Shown one piece after another: positions 22,165 to 28,673 of a DNA stretch of 28,673 nucleotides; the first letter of the stretch is position 1, and every line of letters starts with the position of its first letter. The notes below the pieces were generated by a model, which ran no database searches, was not told the origin of the DNA, and saw only the letters and a program-made list of their open reading frames with translations. The DNA is from Hankyongella sp964404985 (GTDB taxonomy: Bacteria > Pseudomonadota > Alphaproteobacteria > Sphingomonadales > Sphingomonadaceae), in NCBI GenBank assembly GCA_964404985.1, contig CAYOMD010000030.1, forward strand, positions 1 to 28,673, in the 5' to 3' direction. The translations under genes were made by a program, and so were the position numbers.

Positions 22165-22887
22165 TCAATACATGTGCTGCCCACCGTTGATGGAGAGCGT
22201 CGAACCGGTGATGAAGCCTGCGTCTTCCCCGCACAGGAAGGCAACACCGCGGGCGATCTCTTCTGCATGGCCCAGTCGCCCGACCGGGATTTTCGCGACG
22301 ATCTTCTCCAGCACGTCCGGCGGCACGGCCGCGACCATATCGGTATCGATGTAGCCCGGTGCGATTGCATTCACCGTCACGCCGGCGCGCGCGCCTTCCT
22401 GGGCCAGTGCCTTGGTGAACCCGTGGATGCCCGACTTGGCGGCGGCATAGTTCACCTGGCCGTATTGCCCGGACTGGCCGTTGATCGAGCCAATATTGAC
22501 GATGCGACCCCACTTGCGCTCCCGCATGCCGGGGAAGGTCGCCTTCGCCATGTTGAAGCAGCCGCCGAGGTTCACCTCGATCACGTCCTTCCACATGTCG
22601 TAGCTCATCTTGAGGATTGTCGCATCGCGGGTGATGCCGGCGTTGTTGACCACGATATCGATCGGGCCGACGTCTGCCTCGATCTGCTTGCAGGCCGCCT
22701 GCACCGCCTCGAAATCACCGACGTTGAACTTGGCCACATGGATACCAGTCCGCTCCTTGAAAGCGTTGGCCTTTTCATCGTTCCCGGCGTAGTTCGCCAC
22801 CACCGTGCACCCTTGCGCCTTGAGCGCCAGGCTGATCGCCTCGCCGATCCCGCGCGTTCCACCCGTCACCACTGCTACGCGTGCCAT
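22165..22887 (-). CDS. phaB: Acetoacetyl-CoA reductase
   Basis: NADPH-dependent reductase making (R)-3-hydroxybutyryl-CoA for polyhydroxybutyrate. The 240-residue short-chain dehydrogenase has TGGTRGIG (8-15), NNAG (81-84), catalytic Ser134 in NIGSINGQSGQYGQ, and Tyr147/Lys151 in YAAAK. The SINGQxGQxGQ segment and C-terminal INGGQHMY separate PhaB from FabG. A strong GGGGAGG stands 6 bases before the ATG. No phaA or phaC is in the window. The 63-base gap to lgt leaves open whether they share a transcript. Confidence 0.94.
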   Translation of the reverse strand: MARVAVVTGGTRGIGEAISLALKAQGCTVVANYAGNDEKANAFKERTGIHVAKFNVGDFEAVQAACKQIEADVGPIDIVVNNAGITRDATILKMSYDMWKDVIEVNLGGCFNMAKATFPGMRERKWGRIVNIGSINGQSGQYGQVNYAAAKSGIHGFTKALAQEGARAGVTVNAIAPGYIDTDMVAAVPPDVLEKIVAKIPVGRLGHAEEIARGVAFLCGEDAGFITGSTLSINGGQHMY

Positions 22888-22990
22888 TTATACCTCCCCG
22901 TTTTTTTGTGCTCTGCTGGACCAGCATCATCCTCACCAAAAAATGATCGCGGTCAATTCGTTGCGCAAAATTCGGCGACGGATTGTGTGG

Positions 22991-24037
22991 CTACTGCCCG
23001 AGGCCCGGCACCCACCCGGCCAGTTCCCGGCGCACCAGCGTCTCCAGCATTGTCATGCCGTTGTCGCTGGCATTCAGGCACGGGACGTAGGTGTATCGCT
23101 CGCCACCGGCCTCGTGGAAGGTCTCGGCCCCTGCGATGCCAATCTCCTCCAGCGTCTCGATACAGTCGACCGCGAACCCCGGCGAGACCACGGCGACCGA
23201 TTTGACGCCCTCGCCCGGCAGCGCCTCCAGCGTCTTGTCCGTGTAGGGCTGCAGCCACGCCGCCGGCCCGAAGCGGGATTGGAAGGTCACGCGGAATCGC
23301 TCCGCCGGCCAGTCAAGCGCCGCGCGCAGCAGGCGGCCGGTCTTCTGGCAGTGGCAGTGGTAGGGGTCGCCGAGGTCCAGGGTGCGCTTTGGCATCCCGT
23401 GGAAGGAGGCGATCAAAACGTCCGGCGTCCAGTCGAGGCTGGCCAGATGGGCGCGCACGCCTGCGGCCAGCGCAGCGATATGAGCGGGGTCGTCATAATA
23501 GGGCGGCAGGCTGCGCAGGGCCGGTTGCCAGCGCATCCCGGCCAGGGCGCGCCCGGCGGCATCCACCACCGTTGCCGTCGTCGCACCGGAATATTGCGGA
23601 TAGAGCGGTGCCACGAGTATACGCTGGCAACCGGCAGCCTGCAGTGCCTTCAGCTTTGCCATGATAGAGGGCTGGCCGTAGCGCATCGCCCAGTCCACCT
23701 GCACACCGGGCAGCCGGGTGGCCAGTGCCTGCGCCTGGTCCATGGTGAAGGCGGCCAGCGGCGAGAGGTTGCGCACCTTGTCCCAGATCTTGGCATAGGC
23801 CTTGGCGGTCCTGGGTGGCCGGGTGTTGAGGATGATCCCTTTCAAAATCGGCTGCCACAGCAGCGGCGGCAGCTCGACCACCCGGCGGTCAGAGAGGAAT
23901 TCGTCCAGATAGCGGCGGATCGCCGACACCGCGAGCGACTCCGGGGTGCCAAGGTTGACCAGCAGCACGCCGACCTGCGCCGGTAGGACTGCCGGATGCT
24001 CCACAGGCAGCGGCCCGATGGCGGTATGGTCGTTCAT
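22991..24037 (-). CDS. hemH: Ferrochelatase
   Basis: Inserts Fe2+ into protoporphyrin IX, the final step of haem synthesis. The 348-residue protein has VGVLLVNLGTPES (22-34), PLYPQYSGATTATV (144-157), the active-site His213 in SFHGMPKRTLDLGDPY, and Glu294 in VDCIETLEEIG. All are conserved for the family. The start at 24037 has AAGGG 6 bases upstream; an in-frame extension further upstream is not supported. It is probably a single transcription unit with a 103-base gap before phaB. Confidence 0.97.
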   Translation of the reverse strand: MNDHTAIGPLPVEHPAVLPAQVGVLLVNLGTPESLAVSAIRRYLDEFLSDRRVVELPPLLWQPILKGIILNTRPPRTAKAYAKIWDKVRNLSPLAAFTMDQAQALATRLPGVQVDWAMRYGQPSIMAKLKALQAAGCQRILVAPLYPQYSGATTATVVDAAGRALAGMRWQPALRSLPPYYDDPAHIAALAAGVRAHLASLDWTPDVLIASFHGMPKRTLDLGDPYHCHCQKTGRLLRAALDWPAERFRVTFQSRFGPAAWLQPYTDKTLEALPGEGVKSVAVVSPGFAVDCIETLEEIGIAGAETFHEAGGERYTYVPCLNASDNGMTMLETLVRRELAGWVPGLGQ

Positions 24038-24233
24038 GCTGTGCCCTTCATGCGCCGATTGTTCTACCGGTTGGAGATAGGCCAAGGGCCAACGCAAGCC
24101 AAGGCGCACCTGCGACCACGCTGCGGTTGTCGATTGGCGGAGCAGACCACCATAGCCCATGCCTGTCGCGCCGCGACCTGACCAAAACCTGCGCCGAACA
24201 GAGCTATTAGGGTCCGATGATATTTGATGGAAC

Positions 24234-24327
24234 CGTCATTGCGAGGAGCGACAAGCGACGTGGCAATCCAGAGACTGTGATTCTGTTGGCTGGATCGCCG
24301 CGGCTGCTATGCAGCCTCGCGATGACG
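24234..24327. repeat. Dispersed palindromic repeat with CGTCATTGCGAGG ends
   Basis: The left arm CGTCATTGCGAGG (24234-24246) pairs with CCTCGCGATGACG (24315-24327) with one mismatch. The interior (GAGCGACAAGCGACGTGGCAATCCAG and ...GGCTGGATCGCCGCGG) also pairs partly, so the 94-bp unit could fold into one long hairpin. Sequences of this type (GCGAGGAGCGAAGCGACG.GGCAATCCAG) are known as non-coding dispersed repeats in several Alphaproteobacteria and other bacteria. Confidence 0.8.
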
Positions 24328-24546
24328 AGCGGATCAGTGCAAAGTCATTCTGCCCTCTAAGGTCTACCTTACTCCGCGCGCGGGAGGGGAGAACGCGGCT
24401 GAACTGGCGGGAGGTTGGCGCGCGGTGGGGACTCCCACACCCCCCACATTGCGCTCGATGGCCCGGAAGCCAACTGCTACGGCTGGGAGATTCACCGTGT
24501 CGCACGCGCCACTACGGCCAATAGCAGATTTGACTTGAACACGCCA

Positions 24547-24657
24547 CTCTCCCCGCCCTCGCTGAGGGAGGGGTGGCCGGCAGGCCGGGGTGGGTGCCTG
24601 ACACTCCTGCCCACCCCGGTGCTTCGCACCACCCCTCCCGCACGCGGGAGGGGAGAG
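24547..24657. repeat. Pair of inverted palindromic repeats, copies 2 and 3
   Basis: Unit 24547-24597 (CCCTC-gct-GAGGG stem, then GGGGTGG and GGGGTGGG) and unit 24606-24657 (GTGCTTCGCAC, then CCCCTCCCG-cacg-CGGGAGGGG at 24632-24653) face each other. The second is the inverted counterpart of the repeat after lptA at 14455-14505. Two facing units in tandem form a BIME-like structure. Confidence 0.8.
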
Positions 24658-24678
24658 CCGGTTAAGTCCTGCTGCCCG

Positions 24679-24969
24679 TTACAAGTCCAGCGCAGCCTGC
24701 CGGTCCGCGTCGCCCTTGGCGGCGGCGGACTTCACCGCATCGGTGCGCGCCATCGGCAGGTCGAGCCGCTTGCCGGGCGTCCCGTCATAGTCGAACAGTT
24801 CGGCGACGGTGATCACCTGCAACCGGTCATCCTCGCGGTTGAGCAGCGGGTGGCGGAACTTGCCGGCCGCCGCAATCTCGTCGCGCATCGGTTTGGTCGG
24901 CAGCGCGGTGCAGATGAGGAAGCCGAACTCCGCCTTCTCGCGCAGCCGGTCGCTGTTGAGCGTTGCCAA
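24679..24969 (-). pseudogene. C-terminal fragment, probably of a site-specific DNA methyltransferase
   Basis: The frame reads TLNSDRLREKAEFGFLICT, PTKPMRDEIAAAGKFRHPLL, RLQVITVAELFDYDGTPGKR and ends RQAALDL. The succession 'PTKPM.....AG.(Y/F)RHP.......LQ(I/V)(I/V)T(V/I)xEL..GKR.D.P' is what I recall from the C-termini of large adenine-specific DNA methylases of restriction systems. The first codon is TTG without a ribosome-binding site, and no methylase motifs (DPPY) precede it, so the N-terminal bulk is gone. It lies next to an island end, which suggests remains of a lost restriction-modification locus. Confidence 0.5.
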
Positions 24970-24996
24970 GTCGCCACGAGTGCCCGTTCGCGTTTG

Positions 24997-25494
24997 TCAT
25001 TTGAAACCGCATGCCCTCGCGACGCTTACCGCAATGACGAACGGCTTCCATTCGTTGGGTTGCAGGACATAGCATGGAATGAGAGGGTTAAGATTGAACT
25101 TGGCCGATCCCGCGCACATCGCAACAAAACGGTGAGCACCATCTACGATCTGGTCGCCGCCAACTAGCCCTTGGCATACGATGATCGGTTTGAGTTCAGT
25201 GTGAATTGTATGATCTCGAATATGATTCGGCTCGACTGCTCCGCTCTCTATCAGGCGCGACGCTCGATCGAAATCGACGGGCATGGCGAAGGTTTCACAA
25301 TTCTGTTCCGCCCATTTGCGCATAGCCGAGATATTGAAAAACATCGGATTGCCGGTGCCGTCATCGTCAAGGCGATAGACTTCAGTCTCCGTGCCGCGCT
25401 CGATTTCGTCCTTCAGGATTTTGCGGACTAGAGGGTTACGAAGCTTTTTTTTGATCTTCGTCTTTTCCTGCCGCCTCTCGTTTCTCGTGATCAT
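24997..25494 (-). CDS. ParB/sulfiredoxin-fold-like protein of unknown role
   Basis: The 165-residue product starts MITRNERRQEKTKIKKKLRN, very basic. It contains PIIVCQGLVGGDQIVDGAHR followed by FVAMCAG (about residues 110-136), which resembles the nucleotide-binding box of ParB-like nuclease domains (xxVxDGxHRxxA). A C-terminal strand-rich part follows. It may bind DNA or nucleotides; no partner parA is present. The start at 25494 has GGGGG 4-5 bases upstream. Codon use is less GC-biased than in core genes. It is 69 bases from the tRNA fragment, on the side I infer to be outside the ars island, though it may itself be accessory. Confidence 0.62.
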   Translation of the reverse strand: MITRNERRQEKTKIKKKLRNPLVRKILKDEIERGTETEVYRLDDDGTGNPMFFNISAMRKWAEQNCETFAMPVDFDRASRLIESGAVEPNHIRDHTIHTELKPIIVCQGLVGGDQIVDGAHRFVAMCAGSAKFNLNPLIPCYVLQPNEWKPFVIAVSVARACGFK

Positions 25495-25563
25495 GCTGCC
25501 CCCGTGCTGATAGGTAATATAGGTGACTGAACCGCAGGGCTGAAGACAGGGAAGTGCCAATAA

Positions 25564-25610
25564 TGGTGAACACACTTGGGCTCGAACCAAGGACCCGCCG
25601 ATTAAGAGCG
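25564..25610 (-). other. 3' fragment of tRNA-Lys(CTT): integrase attachment site
   Basis: On the minus strand the sequence gives a tRNA 3' part: anticodon loop CTCTTAA (25608-25602, anticodon CTT), a variable region GGGTC, a perfect T-arm CTTGG-TTCGAGC-CCAAG, the acceptor strand TGTGTTC and ACCA (CCA at 25566-25564). Further 5' no D-arm or acceptor partner can be found, so it is not a functional tRNA. With an integrase gene ~155 bases away it is best read as an att site left by site-specific integration into a tRNA-Lys gene. Confidence 0.85.
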
Positions 25611-25693
25611 GAGCTTTGGACCCTTTTCGTTCCTTTCCAATACTACGCCAAACTACGCTCAAGGGCTTGAAACGGTTGGAATAAATCCGCCGT

Positions 25694-25751
25694 GGATTAC
25701 CCTTCGCTACGCCATCGTAATCCCGACATCTGATTACGTGGCGATTACGTG
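25694..25751. promoter_or_regulatory. GATTAC repeats in front of the integrase
   Basis: GGATTAC (25694-25700) and its inverse GTAATCC (25717-25723) are followed by two direct copies of GATTACGTG (25732-25740 and 25743-25751), the second overlapping the possible GTG start. These could be integrase arm-binding sites next to the att core, or operator sites for autoregulation. Confidence 0.45.
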
Positions 25752-25766
25752 GACGAGCGCCAGATC

Positions 25767-26993
25767 ATGCCGAATCAGTCAATCACACTGCGAACCATCC
25801 AGTCAGTCACACCGGACCCGCACCGCGACATTTACGTGTGGGACCCCCGGCTGAAGGGCTTCGGACTTCGCATCACGCCAAAAGGAGCACAGTCCTTTGT
25901 GTTCCAGTATCGGGTCGACGGCGGGCCTGCGCGCCGCAAGACAATCGGGCCGGTCGGCAGTCCTTGGACGCCTGCCACGGCGCGCAAGGAAGCCGAGCGG
26001 CTGCTGGTGCAGGTCTATCAGGGGATCGACCCGGTCGAAGCCAAGCGCGAAGCGAAGCGCAAAAAGCAGACGCTGAACTTTCGGACCTACAGCGAGAGGT
26101 TCGTCGAGCTCTATCTCAAGCCGAATTGGCGGGGGACGTGGGGCTCGGCGAATTGCACGATCAACAACGTGTTTATTCCGCGCTGGGGCAACCGACCCGT
26201 CCATGAGATCACCCGCGCCGATATCGTGAAGGTGCTGGACGAGTATTCCGATCGCCCGGCGCGGCGCAAGGAGATCCACTCGCTGCTTCGCAAGCTGTTC
26301 AACTGGGCGACCGACCGGCAGGATATCGACGTCTCTCCGCTGGCCGGGATGAAGGCGCCAAAGGCTGTCCCGTCGCGCCGCCGGGTGCTAAGCGACGAGG
26401 AGATTGTCGCCTTGTGGAAGGCGACCGAGAACTCCGGATGGCCGTGGGGGCCGTTTGTCCGGATGCTGATCCTGACGATGCAACGCCGACAGGAAGTTGC
26501 CGAAATGGACTGGTCCGAAATCGACCTCGTTGCGCGTCGATGGACACTTCCGGCCGATCGGGCGAAGAATGATCAGGAACACGTCATTCCGCTGACGAGC
26601 CTTGCGCTCGCAGAGCTGCAGCTGCTGGGTCCGAAGCGCAAGGGCCTGGTGTTCACCACGACAGGGACCACTCCCGTCTCGGGCTTCTTCAAAGGACGAG
26701 CGGCGCTCCACAAGGATATGATCGCTTACCTGAAAGCCAAGCAGATCGAGGAAGGAGGAGACCCCGACCAGGTCGAGGTTCCGAACTGGCGGCTGCATGA
26801 TATCCGCCGAACCGGGGCAACCCATCTTCAATCGCTGAGAGTCCCTGTCGAGGTGACCGAAAGCGTGCTCAATCACATCAGTGGAACCAGGGCGGGGGTC
26901 GCGGGGATCTATAATCGCTACAAGTATGACGACGAGAAGCGGACCGCCCTGGATGCTTGGGATACAAAGCTGCGGTCTCTCCTGTCGGCCTAA
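25767..26993 (+). CDS. P4-type tyrosine recombinase (island integrase)
   Basis: From ATG 25767 the protein has 408 residues; a GTG at 25749 would add six and has no better ribosome-binding site. It has the DUF4102-like arm-binding N-terminus (DPRLKGFGLRITPKGAQSFVFQYR), a SAM-like core-binding region (about 100-195) and the catalytic domain. Active-site residues: Arg240 (MQRRQEVAEMDW), His344/Arg347 (LHDIRRTGATH), His370 (LNHIS) and Tyr382 (GIYNRY). It should integrate at the tRNA-Lys 3' end found just upstream. It looks intact. It faces the ars genes. Confidence 0.95.
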   Translation: MPNQSITLRTIQSVTPDPHRDIYVWDPRLKGFGLRITPKGAQSFVFQYRVDGGPARRKTIGPVGSPWTPATARKEAERLLVQVYQGIDPVEAKREAKRKKQTLNFRTYSERFVELYLKPNWRGTWGSANCTINNVFIPRWGNRPVHEITRADIVKVLDEYSDRPARRKEIHSLLRKLFNWATDRQDIDVSPLAGMKAPKAVPSRRRVLSDEEIVALWKATENSGWPWGPFVRMLILTMQRRQEVAEMDWSEIDLVARRWTLPADRAKNDQEHVIPLTSLALAELQLLGPKRKGLVFTTTGTTPVSGFFKGRAALHKDMIAYLKAKQIEEGGDPDQVEVPNWRLHDIRRTGATHLQSLRVPVEVTESVLNHISGTRAGVAGIYNRYKYDDEKRTALDAWDTKLRSLLSA

Positions 26994-27073
26994 GGCCGTT
27001 GTGGGGCGCGATCAGTTCCAGACCATTGCGAGCGATGCCTCATTGCCCACGGCGTCATCCGATGGTCCGGTCT

Positions 27074-27832
27074 TCAGCTTGAAGCAATCCCCGCCTTTTC
27101 TACCGGGGTTGCGACCGGCAGATCGCGCTCGACCCGCTCGGAATAGCGATCGACCAGCAGCTCGGCGTGGGGGCGTAGCAGCACGGTGAAGCGCACCAGT
27201 TCCTCCATAACGTCGACGATGCGGTCGTAATAGGCGGATGGCTTCATGCGCCCCGCCTCGTCGAACTCGTCATAGGCCTTGGCGACCGACGATTGGTTTG
27301 GGATCGTGACCATCCGCATCCAGCGCCCAAGAATGCGCAGGGTGTTGACCGTGTTGAAGCTCTGCGAGCCTGCACACACCTGCATCACTGCCAGCGTGCG
27401 GCCTTGCGTCGGGCGCAGGCCCTTGTAGGCGAGCGGCAAGTGATCGATCTGCGCCTTCATAATCCCGGTGATCGTGCCGTGGCGTTCGGGGCTGCACCAC
27501 ACCTGCGCCTCGGACCACAGCGAATGTTCGCGCAGTTCATGCACCGCCGGATGATCGTCGCCAGCGACCTGATCGGGCAAAGGCAGATCAGACGGATCGA
27601 AAATGCGCGTTTCGCAGCCGAACAGTTGCAGCAGCCGCGCGGCCTCCTCCACTGCGAGCCGCGAAAACGACCGCTCCCGCAGCGACCCGTAAAGCAGCAG
27701 GATGCGCGGCGGCTCATCGATCGCGCCCAGACCGCTCGCCGGATTGCGGTGCAGGTATTCAGGGCGCAGCGCGGGCAGGTGGTCAGGATCGGGCAAAGCG
27801 CGCAGGCGGGCCATGAGGGTGCTTTCGGTCAT
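27074..27832 (-). CDS. arsH: Arsenical resistance flavoprotein ArsH
   Basis: NADPH-dependent FMN reductase of arsenic operons; characterised members oxidise trivalent organoarsenicals such as methylarsenite. The 252-residue protein has the flavodoxin-like fold with the FMN phosphate loop GSLRERSFS (49-57), WCSPERHGTITGIMK (112-126) and VCAGSQSFNTVNTLR. The N-terminal PEYLHRNPASGLGAIDEPPR is typical of ArsH. The ATG at 27832 overlaps the exporter's stop by four bases (ATGA), so the two are co-translated. It converges with the integrase gene across 80 bases. Confidence 0.96.
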   Translation of the reverse strand: MTESTLMARLRALPDPDHLPALRPEYLHRNPASGLGAIDEPPRILLLYGSLRERSFSRLAVEEAARLLQLFGCETRIFDPSDLPLPDQVAGDDHPAVHELREHSLWSEAQVWCSPERHGTITGIMKAQIDHLPLAYKGLRPTQGRTLAVMQVCAGSQSFNTVNTLRILGRWMRMVTIPNQSSVAKAYDEFDEAGRMKPSAYYDRIVDVMEELVRFTVLLRPHAELLVDRYSERVERDLPVATPVEKAGIASS

Positions 27833-28673
27833 GCAGCGGGAAAACGGTCGCGGGTGCGGTTGGCGAATGCGACCAGCGACAGCATCACCGGCACTTCCAC
27901 CAGCACGCCGACTACGGTCGCCAGTGCCGCCCCGCTCGACAGGCCAAACAGGCCGATGGCCACCGCCACCGCAAGCTCGAAGAAATTGGACGTGCCGATC
28001 AGTGCGCAAGGAGCCGCAATGTTGTGCGGCACCTTCCACGCCATCGCGGCGGCATAGGCGACCGCGAAAATGCCGTAAGACTGGATGATGATCGGGATCG
28101 CGATCAGCACGATCAGCAGCGGATTGGAGACAATCGTGCCAGCCTGAAAGGCGAACAACAGCACCACCGTGGCCAGCAGGCCAATGATCGACCATGGCTT
28201 CAGCCGGGCGGTGAAGGCATCGACCGCAGCTTCATCGCCGCCATGCGAGGCGATCACCCGGCTCCGCGTGATAGCCCCAGCCACCAGTGGCACGACAACA
28301 TACAGCACCACCGACAGCAGCAGCGTGTCCCACGGCACCACAATATCGGTCACGCCGAGCAGCAGGGCGACGATCGGCGCAAAGGCGACGATCATCACCA
28401 GATCGTTCACCGACACCTGCACAAGCGTGTAGGCTGGATCGCCCTTGGTCATCTGCGACCAGACAAACACCATCGCGGTGCATGGCGCCGTGCCGAGCAG
28501 GATCAGGCCCGCGATGTATTGATCGGCGTCGCCTTCGCTCATCAGCCCGGCGTAAAGGTAATCGAAGAACAACACCGCCAACGCTGCCATGGTGAAGGGC
28601 TTGACCAGCCAATTAATGACCAGCGTGATGACGAGCCCCTTGGGCTTGCGGCCGATGTCCTTGATGCTGCCGA
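27829..28673 (-). CDS. ACR3-family arsenite efflux transporter, 5' end beyond the window
   Basis: The 281 codons visible give the C-terminal part of an arsenite permease of the ACR3 class, starting inside GSIKDIGRKPKGLVITLVIN and continuing WLVKPFTMAALAVLFFDYLYA. It contains the conserved LGTAPCTAMVFVWS with the essential cysteine, then about seven further membrane segments including IGTSNFFELAVAVAIGLFG. It extrudes As(OH)3 using the proton-motive force. The ATG at 28590 is internal, since the frame and family similarity extend to the window edge. An arsR repressor and arsC reductase are to be expected to the right. Confidence 0.95.
   Translation of the reverse strand, partial: GSIKDIGRKPKGLVITLVINWLVKPFTMAALAVLFFDYLYAGLMSEGDADQYIAGLILLGTAPCTAMVFVWSQMTKGDPAYTLVQVSVNDLVMIVAFAPIVALLLGVTDIVVPWDTLLLSVVLYVVVPLVAGAITRSRVIASHGGDEAAVDAFTARLKPWSIIGLLATVVLLFAFQAGTIVSNPLLIVLIAIPIIIQSYGIFAVAYAAAMAWKVPHNIAAPCALIGTSNFFELAVAVAIGLFGLSSGAALATVVGVLVEVPVMLSLVAFANRTRDRFPAA

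Larger units (their letters stand above)
24038..24678. other. Gene-poor stretch upstream of hemH, repeat-rich
   Basis: No credible gene was found. It contains the hemH upstream region, a MITE-like palindromic repeat (24234-24327), a lone half-unit GCGCGCGGGAGGGGAGAA (about 24377-24394) and a pair of facing palindromic repeats (24547-24657). Open frames here lack any protein-like character. Confidence 0.7.

Noticed and set aside
21268..23205. 645-codon plus-strand open frame across lgt and phaB
   Set aside because: It is the antisense of two well-identified genes, has no protein-like motifs and arises from high GC at third codon positions.
24415..25167. Plus-strand open frame over the repeat zone and methylase fragment
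   Set aside because: Its first part translates palindromic repeats and the rest is antisense to the fragment and the ParB-like gene; no ribosome-binding site.
25564..25640. Functional tRNA-Lys gene
   Set aside because: Only the anticodon loop, T-arm and 3' acceptor strand are present. No D-arm or 5' acceptor strand can be found at the right distance.

Overview
The window looks like chromosomal DNA of a GC-rich alphaproteobacterium. The evidence is the protein families and their order: a YqgE protein, ATP-dependent PEP carboxykinase, a membrane-anchored cytochrome c divergent from a stand-alone prephenate dehydratase, an RNase D-like exonuclease followed by lptC-lptA, an lgt-MidA-pgeF operon, and a PhaB-type acetoacetyl-CoA reductase. 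The genus cannot be read from the sequence.

Layout. (1) 1-5490: yqgE, a small secreted protein, an unknown protein, pckA, cytochrome c and pheA. (2) 5481-7955: a two-gene unit encoding a transferrin-binding-protein-like surface lipoprotein and a Slam-type outer-membrane barrel that probably exports it. (3) 8090-12554, all minus strand: HMG-CoA lyase, a hotdog thioesterase, glyoxalase I, glyoxalase II and gamma-glutamyltransferase. Spacing is tight, and the last three share a glutathione theme. (4) 12639-14941: RNase D-like exonuclease, lptC, lptA and a DUF1428 protein; lptB does not follow lptA. (5) 14984-17880: an AT-richer mosaic island. Three unrelated small genes alternate with two copies of a ~240 bp element that has perfect ~28-30 bp inverted ends. 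Each copy carries a dead N-terminal piece of a REP-associated tyrosine transposase (RAYT). Irregular arrays of a short AATTACGG motif surround every copy. (6) 17978-24037, all minus strand: hemH, phaB, lgt, midA, an acetyltransferase, pgeF, an unknown protein and an OmpA-like lipoprotein. (7) 24038-25494: gene-poor stretch with two kinds of dispersed palindromic repeat, a C-terminal methyltransferase fragment and a ParB-like gene. (8) 25564-28673: one end of an integrated island, with a 3' fragment of tRNA-Lys(CTT) as the attachment site, a P4-type integrase, then arsH and the ACR3 arsenite exporter, which runs off the right edge.

The strongest candidate for something undescribed is region 5. 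Every passenger gene sits between an array in the 'CCGTAATT' orientation on its left and one in the 'AATTACGG' orientation on its right. The arrays carry locus-specific sequence variants, which suggests they grew in place, and at least two repeat/gene junctions cut into coding sequence. This resembles a cassette array built from RAYT-derived elements. The function of the passengers is unknown. The second point of interest is the Slam/lipoprotein pair.
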